Source: Veillonella sp. AM51-8BH
GTDB lineage: Bacteria > Bacillota > Negativicutes > Veillonellales > Veillonellaceae
Reading direction: 5' to 3'
Assembly: GCF_003463825.1 (NCBI RefSeq)
Contig: NZ_QSDY01000052.1
Span: forward strand, 1-12,536
DNA length: 12,536 bases
Shown here: positions 7,600-12,536 of the stretch, piece after piece
Numbering within the stretch: the first letter of the stretch is position 1
Layout of the letters: each line of letters starts with the position of its first letter
The notes under the pieces: generated by a model
What the model saw: only the letters and a program-made list of their open reading frames with translations
What the model was told of the DNA's origin: nothing
The model's database searches: none
Translations under genes and position numbers: made by a program

Positions 7600-7651
7600 G
7601 TAGTTAGTTATTTTTTGTAGTTAGTTATTTTTTTGTAGTTAGTTATTTTTT
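7600..7651. repeat. Three tandem copies of a 17-18 bp unit
   Basis: The unit gtagttagttatttttt occurs at 7600-7616, 7617-7634 (one extra T) and 7635-7651. The third copy contains the stop codon and last lysine codons of the minus-strand gene, so the other two are duplications of that gene end lying just past it. The extra T shows the homopolymer varies. It looks like slippage, and the T-runs may aid termination of plus-strand transcripts. Confidence 0.85.
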
Positions 7652-8578
7652 CTTTTGCTCTGTTGCATCAAGTTCTGCCATATTTACGACATTTGCTTTA
7701 CCAACCATTTTGTTATATTTTATGAATAGTTGTGTATATGCTTCGCCGTAGGAAGAATTGATGATGATATAGTTGCGAGCCTCTGCGACAAATTCTTTTA
7801 CGGAATCTTGATACTCGCGAACTGCGTTTTGCGTTTCTGATGTTGTACCAGGTTGTAATTTGTTGATGCGTTGCGTGATTTGTTGCAAGTTTGCTTCAAC
7901 CTTTTGGGTATCTGTATTTCCATCTGGATCGATAAGATCGATTGTTTGGGCAGTCATGAGATTTAACTCGATGAAGTTAACTGCATTTTCACGTTTTTCA
8001 CCTTGATATTCAGTCATGCGTTCTGTATAGAGCTCATTATTACGATTATCTAAGGCTAAATCTAAAGCGTTGTATGTAGCGTAGAATTGTTCCGCTAGAG
8101 GTACATACTGTGCCGCTAACTCATCGCTACCTTTGAAATTATCTTTTTCAAAACGACGTTCTACATAGTAGGCTTGCAATTGATCCGCAATAGGAATCAA
8201 TTGATCTAGCACTGCTAATACATCATTAGTTGATTGGTTTACATCTTCGTATGGAGTAGGGCTATCTTGCTTTGCAGCCTCTAATGCTGTTTTAAGATCT
8301 TTGTATTTAGGTAATGTAATCGTCGTGTTATGGGACCCATTACGTAACTCTTCAAGAGTTGGTTGTAATTGATTTGCATAGGCTACACTGTACGCGTTAT
8401 ATGAGTCTAATGCGACGATATAAGGTCGGATAGCGTTGATCTTGTCGTCAACGGTTGATCGATATAAAATTGTCGTTGTATTGGATGACAAGAGTGTATA
8501 CACCCCGTAGATCCCACCACCGATAATAGCGACGCCAAGTATAACGGCTGCTATTAACTTGATGTACCCCTTTTTCAA
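7643..8578 (-). CDS. DUF3829-like membrane-anchored protein of unknown function (TTG start)
   Basis: 311 residues starting at TTG (complement of 8576-8578) with AAGGAG (complement of 8588-8593) nine bases upstream. After MKKGYIK there is one hydrophobic helix (about residues 8-31) with no lipobox cysteine, so the protein is probably anchored in the membrane by its N-terminus and faces outward. The rest is hydrophilic and largely helical. The NAYSVAYANQL, EQFYATYNALD and YTQLFIKYNKMVGKA segments resemble the DUF3829 family, whose role is unknown. The tail is lysine-rich (EQKKK). It stands alone between a bidirectional terminator and a divergent restriction-modification cassette. The family call is from memory of its pattern and is tentative; the gene itself is secure. 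Confidence 0.78.
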   Translation of the reverse strand: MKKGYIKLIAAVILGVAIIGGGIYGVYTLLSSNTTTILYRSTVDDKINAIRPYIVALDSYNAYSVAYANQLQPTLEELRNGSHNTTITLPKYKDLKTALEAAKQDSPTPYEDVNQSTNDVLAVLDQLIPIADQLQAYYVERRFEKDNFKGSDELAAQYVPLAEQFYATYNALDLALDNRNNELYTERMTEYQGEKRENAVNFIELNLMTAQTIDLIDPDGNTDTQKVEANLQQITQRINKLQPGTTSETQNAVREYQDSVKEFVAEARNYIIINSSYGEAYTQLFIKYNKMVGKANVVNMAELDATEQKKK

Positions 8579-8657
8579 CTGCGCACGCTCCTTGAAAACA
8601 CACTAACTCTTTTTGGATCCGTTTGGGCGGACTACGCCCCTAAGAGTAATTAGTTAT

Positions 8658-8666
8658 ATTATATCA
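8658..8666 (-). promoter_or_regulatory. Extended -10 promoter for the DUF3829-like gene
   Basis: On the minus strand TGATATAAT occurs about 80 bp before the TTG start. No strong -35 is seen. A GGGCG/CGCCC hairpin (8625-8629 and 8635-8639) lies in the resulting leader; it has no T-tail and its role is unknown. Confidence 0.5.
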
Positions 8667-8817
8667 TAAACTTACGTCCCAAAAAAGACGTATAGAGCTG
8701 AGAATCATAAGGAATAGATGAAATTATTCGATGTGAACATATATTAATATTTATAATTCGCTATTTATAGATGAATATACTCTGTGAAAGTTAAATTAGT
8801 ATATTTCTTAATACCTT

Positions 8818-8826
8818 TGATATAAT
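8818..8826 (+). promoter_or_regulatory. Extended -10 promoter for the restriction gene
   Basis: TGATATAAT lies 30 bp before the ATG at 8856, with a weak -35 region (TTAGTA near 8796-8801). Unlike the methyltransferase promoter it contains no GATC. The intergenic stretch from 8667 to 8817 shows nothing else I can name. Confidence 0.6.
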
Positions 8827-8855
8827 TTACATATATATGATTGGAGGGGATTCTA

Positions 8856-10240
8856 ATGAGCACGGATAAGGTTTATAACTCCATTGAAGAAGTATTAGAT
8901 ATAGCTGAATCTGCAGAGGGTAAAACGGTTGGTGAGTTTGATATAAATAATCGCCTGGATAGTAGGGGAAACAAGGGCGGTATTGGTCAGGTTTTAGAAG
9001 AAGGCTTATTTAAAATGGCTGTTAATAGCAGAGCAGAAGCAGACTTTGTTGATTTAGGTTTGGAGCTAAAAGTTACTGCTATAAAAGAAAATAAAAAGAA
9101 TGACTTCTCTGCAAAAGAACGGTTAGTTTTAAATATTATTAACTATGAAGAGGATTATAAAGACTCTTTTGAAGAATCATCATTTTGGCAAAAAAATAAG
9201 AAGTTACTAATTATTTTCTACTTATATAAAGATGAAATAGATAAAAAGGATTTTCCTATCATAAAGTCGGTTTTACATAATTTTGATCCTGTGGATTTAG
9301 AAATTATAAAACAGGATTGGCAAACTATTATAGATAAGATTAAAGCTGGTGAGGCCCATAATATTTCGGAGGGAGATACGATGTATTTGGCTGCCTGTAC
9401 TAAAGGGGCTAATGCTAAGTCCATAAGAAAACAACCATTTTCTAATATACCAGCTAAACAACGTGCCTTTTCTCTTAAAAGTTCTTACATGTCTGCCTTT
9501 GCTCGCCGTGTTATTGATAGACAATTAATACCATCACTATTTAATGTTGATGAACTTAAAAGTAAGACTACATTACAATTATTACAAGAACGATTCGCTC
9601 CATATATTGGTAAACGAGTATCTGAAATTGCAAAACTCGTAGATATTCCAGTAACTAAAAATAAGGCTTTTAATGCCAATCTTATTAGTGCGGTTTTGGG
9701 TGTAAAAGGGACCAAGTTAGAATCACTTAGAGAGTTTAGTAAAGCAAATATTAAGTTTAAAACGATACGGCTTGAGCTACTGGAATTCCAAAGGAACACA
9801 TGTCCTTTGAACAAATAGACTTTCATCGTTGGCTTAACGATGCATGGGAAGACTCTCAGCTTTATGAAAAATTTGAGTATACAAAATATCTATTTGTAGT
9901 ATTTCAGTATGATGAGACTGAGAAGGAAAATAAAAATAGAGAACCTTACTTAAAAGGAATTATGCTGTGGAATATGCCAGAGGTTGTAATTGAGCATGAG
10001 CTCAAAGAACTTTGGAAAACAACAAAAGCTATTCTGGAAGAAGGGGTTCAACTTACTCCTGTACGTAATGGTGTGTCAAATAACTTGCCAGGTGCTAGCT
10101 TTAATGGGATTTGTCATATTCGACCTAAGGCTAGAGATGGAAAGGATCAAGTAGAATTACCAGATGGACAACGTATAACAAAACAATGCTATTGGTTAAA
10201 TAGAGAGTATATAGCAGAAATAGTAAAAGAGTTAAGTTGA
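8856..10240 (+). pseudogene. Sau3AI/MutH-family type II restriction endonuclease (GATC), frameshifted near 9777-9781
   Basis: Restriction enzyme expected to cut at GATC. The start is ATG 8856 with GGAGGGG at 8843-8849; the in-frame TTG at 8841 overlaps that ribosome site and is rejected. The N-terminal MutH-like catalytic domain shows GNKGGIGQVLE (about residues 38-48), then D63, E70 and K72 in ADFVDLGLELK, the MutH-type D-x6-E-x-K site. The first frame ends at 9818. The C-terminal domain lies in another frame from about 9782 (GIPKEHMSFEQIDF onward) and ends with HIRPKA...LPDG...CYWLN, as in Sau3AI relatives. Restoring one base gives about 461 residues, near the 489 of Sau3AI. A weak AAGGA (9791-9795) precedes ATG 9800, so the second part might be made separately, but the homology running upstream of that ATG argues for one broken gene. 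A further nuclease-like gene follows after 7 bp. Confidence 0.87.
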
Positions 10241-10247
10241 GGGGCTT

Positions 10248-11077
10248 ATGGCAGAGAGAAAATCTACCTTTAAAGGTGATTTAAAAAGTGAGAGAGCAGT
10301 AAATGAATTTTTACAAAAGTATTTGTATAGTTATTTAGTTGATGATGGGATAATTGATTCTTTTAATTCTAATACAACATTGGATCAACAACACAAAGGT
10401 ATTGATACAATTATGTATATAATTAATGATGAGACTGAAGAAGCGGCAAGATGTATTAATATTGATGAAAAGGCAGCTATACACTATGCTAGAAACAATT
10501 TGGGTGATAAGCCTTTATCAACGTTTGCTTTTGAAGTTTCTTATTTAAAGGATGGAGAACTAAAGAGAGGCTGGCTTACAAATGAAAAATATAAGGAGAC
10601 ACATGCTTATTTTCTTTGCTGGCTTTGGATTAAATCTGATGCTGATAAATATAATTTAGTCTGTGAGGATATTCTAAAAATAGAGGTATTGTCAATTCCT
10701 AAAGTAAAGACAAGAGATAAACTTATAATGCGTGCAATGGGTAGTAAAGATGTTAAAATATTTGAGTCTAAAGCGGATATATTACGTAAAAAAATGAAAG
10801 ACCGTGGAGTATATCGTTTAGAATTGGAACATCAATTGGATTCTTTAATTAATGCGTTAGATGATATTCCGGATTATAATAAGACACATTTACAATTTGA
10901 TACTGATTTATTGATTGCAACTAAATATCCTCAGTGGGTTTTACTTTACCTGAGAAACTCTATGAACAGCCTTTAAATATAGTTATTAAACGTGAAGAGT
11001 TAATCAATTTGGCTAACAGTTATTGGATTGTTACGCCTAAAGGTGTAGAGGTTAAAAAATCTGTATCTAAAAAATAA
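10248..11077 (+). pseudogene. Uncharacterised R-M-associated protein with PD-(D/E)XK-like residues, frameshifted in a T-run at 10939-10942
   Basis: I do not recognise a named family. The ATG at 10248 follows the restriction gene after 7 bp, with AGGGG at 10240-10244. Near residues 50-75 the order HKGIDTI...INIDEKA gives D53, D73 and K75, as in a PD-(D/E)XK nuclease core, and FAFEVSYLKDGELKRGWL follows. As written, the frame stops at 10976 with an odd tail. One extra T in the TTTT run at 10939-10942 gives ...QWVFTLPEKLYEQPLNIVIKREEL... ending at 11077, about 276 residues, which is clearly coding. It may be a second endonuclease, a nickase, or a helper of the GATC enzyme. It is AT-rich: 10261-10320 has 16 G/C in 60, against 25 in 60 at 3061-3120. 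Confidence 0.7.
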
Positions 11078-11088
11078 TACCTAAATTT

Positions 11089-11128
11089 GATCTTGATCTT
11101 TTTTTGAATTTCTGCTATAATAAGGATC
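11089..11128 (+). promoter_or_regulatory. Methyltransferase promoter with three GATC sites
   Basis: TTGATC (11093-11098) and TATAAT (11116-11121) are 17 bp apart, and TGC before the -10 makes it an extended -10. GATC occurs at 11089-11092, at 11095-11098 inside the -35, and at 11125-11128 at the expected transcription start. The methyltransferase therefore has its own promoter, 12 bp after the reconstructed stop of the preceding gene. If the enzyme methylates GATC, as its neighbour suggests, it could damp its own transcription. AAGGGG (11146-11151) serves the ATG at 11159. Confidence 0.75.
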
Positions 11129-11158
11129 TATAAAGTTTATAAATCAAGGGGTAAGGTA

Positions 11159-12460
11159 ATGAAAATATTCTCCATGTTTGATGGTGTAGGTGGGTTTATA
11201 GTAGGGTTAGAGAATTCGTCCAAAGAAGTTTTCCAAACGCTATATTCAAACCAATATGAGCCATCTCGTAAGACTCAAGATGCCTATGAAGTAGGTTTAT
11301 ATAGATTTCCTGATATGGAACATATCCCAACCGATGTAGCTTTAATTCCTAATGAAAAGTTTGAGGAAATGAAAGCTAATGGCGTAGATATGATTGTTGG
11401 GGGCTTTCCATGCCAAGACTATTCTGTTGCACGTAGTAAAAAAAATGAGCTTGGTATTGAAGGGAAAAAAGGCGTTCTTTTCTGGGAAATTATCCGTGCT
11501 ACTGAGGTAATTAGACCTAAGTATTTGGTTTTAGAAAATGTCGACCGTTTATTGAAGGCTCCTTCCAACCAACGTGGTCGTGACTTTGCGATTATGTTAG
11601 CTGCTTTCAATCAATTAGGTTATTCTGTGGAATGGCGTGTTATCAATGCTGCTGACTATGGTCGTGCACAACGGAGACGTCGTGTGTTCTTCTTTGTATT
11701 TAGAAATGATACAAAGTGGGGAAAACGACTACATACTAAATATGAAGCCACATTGCCTACTGATGCCGATTTAGATACTCGTTTAGCTTGTTATACACCA
11801 TATATTTTTGAAGATGGTCTCTTCGGTCGTCAATTCCCAGTTAAGAATGAAGCTGTAAAAAAACGTATTAATGCTAATAAGCTTGATGAAGATATTGCAG
11901 AAGTATCTGCTAACTTCTCTGATGGTAAAATGTGGAACTCTGGTCTTATGACTAATGGGTACTATTATACGATTGAAACTGAACCAAAAGGGGATGAAGA
12001 ACCAATCCCAATGAAAAAGATTGTGGTTAAAGAAAATCAAGTACCAGAAGATTATTATGTTGATGGCGAAAAATTAGAGAAGTTTAAATATCTTCGTGGG
12101 CCTAAGAAAATTACTCGGACTGCAGCTAATGGACATACTTATACTTTCTCTGAAGGTGGTATGAGTGAATATGACTCTCTTGATCTGCCGGGGCGTACAA
12201 TGCTTACTTCTGAAGGTAGTGTAAATCGCTCTACACATCTTTTGAAAATTAATGGTAAATATCGTCTCATTACTCCAATTGAAGCTGAGCGCTTGCAAGA
12301 CTTTCCTGATGATTGGACACGCTATAAACGTAATGCGAAAGGTGAAGTAGTAGAGGTTTCTGATCGTATGCGTATGTTCTTTATGGGGAATGCATTGGTA
12401 ACCGGTATCGTAAAACGTATTGGTGATGAACTACAAAAATTGATAAGTAAAAACTTATAA
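11159..12460 (+). CDS. C5-cytosine DNA methyltransferase of the restriction-modification system
   Basis: 433 residues, intact. It transfers a methyl group from S-adenosylmethionine to C5 of cytosine and should protect host sites from the neighbouring Sau3AI-like nuclease, so GATC with methylated C is the likely target. Motifs run in the usual order: I, MFDGVGGF (6-13); IV, GGFPCQDYS with catalytic C85; VI, ENV (126-128); VIII, QRRRRVFF (171-178); IX, ITPIEAERLQDFP (about 371-383); X, GNALVTGIVKRIG (410-422). The target-recognition region lies between VIII and IX (about 190-360). At 433 residues it is slightly longer than many of its class. The start has AAGGGG 7 bases upstream. It has its own promoter and a terminator after it. 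The specificity is inferred from context, not from the recognition domain itself. Confidence 0.92.
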   Translation: MKIFSMFDGVGGFIVGLENSSKEVFQTLYSNQYEPSRKTQDAYEVGLYRFPDMEHIPTDVALIPNEKFEEMKANGVDMIVGGFPCQDYSVARSKKNELGIEGKKGVLFWEIIRATEVIRPKYLVLENVDRLLKAPSNQRGRDFAIMLAAFNQLGYSVEWRVINAADYGRAQRRRRVFFFVFRNDTKWGKRLHTKYEATLPTDADLDTRLACYTPYIFEDGLFGRQFPVKNEAVKKRINANKLDEDIAEVSANFSDGKMWNSGLMTNGYYYTIETEPKGDEEPIPMKKIVVKENQVPEDYYVDGEKLEKFKYLRGPKKITRTAANGHTYTFSEGGMSEYDSLDLPGRTMLTSEGSVNRSTHLLKINGKYRLITPIEAERLQDFPDDWTRYKRNAKGEVVEVSDRMRMFFMGNALVTGIVKRIGDELQKLISKNL

Positions 12461-12468
12461 GTATATAT

Positions 12469-12500
12469 GAAGGGGCTGTTTTGTTACAGCCCCTTCTATT
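12469..12500 (+). terminator. Intrinsic terminator of the R-M cassette
   Basis: GAAGGGGCTGT (12469-12479) pairs perfectly with ACAGCCCCTTC (12486-12496) around a 6-base loop, followed by a modest TATTTTAT tail. It begins 8 bp after the methyltransferase stop. The last 36 bases of the window are AT-rich with no visible feature. Confidence 0.88.
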
Positions 12501-12536
12501 TTATGTAAAATAATATTTTTTATATAAAACTATACT

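Noticed and set aside
7600..7651. CRISPR-like array
   Set aside because: The units are directly adjacent with no spacers and are only 17-18 bp long, so they are simple tandem repeats.
8625..8639. GGGCG/CGCCC hairpin as a terminator
   Set aside because: The stem is only 5 bp and no T-tract follows on either strand; it is more likely a leader hairpin or chance.
9485..9826. Minus-strand open frame of 113 codons opposite the restriction gene
   Set aside because: It lies inside a gene with strong family motifs, has no ribosome site, and its serine/leucine-rich product looks like a shadow of the opposite strand.

Overview
The window looks like chromosomal DNA of a low-GC, Veillonella-like member of the Negativicutes. 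I infer this from codon use, the style of the lipoproteins, a cobalamin riboswitch in front of a nickel/peptide-type ABC transporter, and a DUF3829-like anchored protein. No rRNA or housekeeping marker is present, so the genus is a guess. No tRNA, rRNA, CRISPR array or transposase was seen.

Region 1 (1-5754) is a transporter operon of the Nik/Opp/Dpp (family 5) class. An AT-rich leader holds a 22-bp tandem duplication and two inverted repeats. It is followed by a cobalamin riboswitch (about 203-358) and an intrinsic terminator (392-419). Next come two permease genes (521-1458 and 1458-2278), a substrate-binding lipoprotein (2428-3996), two ATPase genes (4009-4806 and 4799-5614), a structured 3' segment and a strong terminator (5721-5754). 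Control by B12 and the family resemblance point to uptake of cobalt (or nickel) for corrinoid synthesis. As written, both permease genes are broken by single missing bases.

Region 2 (5755-7598) carries a stand-alone paralogue of the binding protein (5945-7498). It has its own promoter and no riboswitch. An inverted repeat at its -10 nearly matches one in the leader of the main operon. A bidirectional terminator (7564-7598) closes it.

Region 3 (7600-8663, minus strand) is one gene for a membrane-anchored DUF3829-like protein, with a triplicated 17-18 bp repeat at its 3' end.

Region 4 (8818-12500) is a more AT-rich restriction-modification cassette, probably acquired horizontally. It holds a Sau3AI/MutH-family GATC endonuclease (8856-10240, frameshifted), an uncharacterised protein with PD-(D/E)XK-like residues (10248-11077, frameshifted), and a C5-cytosine methyltransferase (11159-12460) with its own promoter. 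That promoter carries three GATC sites within 40 bp, which suggests feedback control by methylation.

Four genes in two unrelated regions are each broken by what looks like one missing base, always the same type of shift. This points to deletion errors in the read or assembly more than to four true pseudogenes. The frameshifted genes are therefore annotated over their full reconstructed extent.
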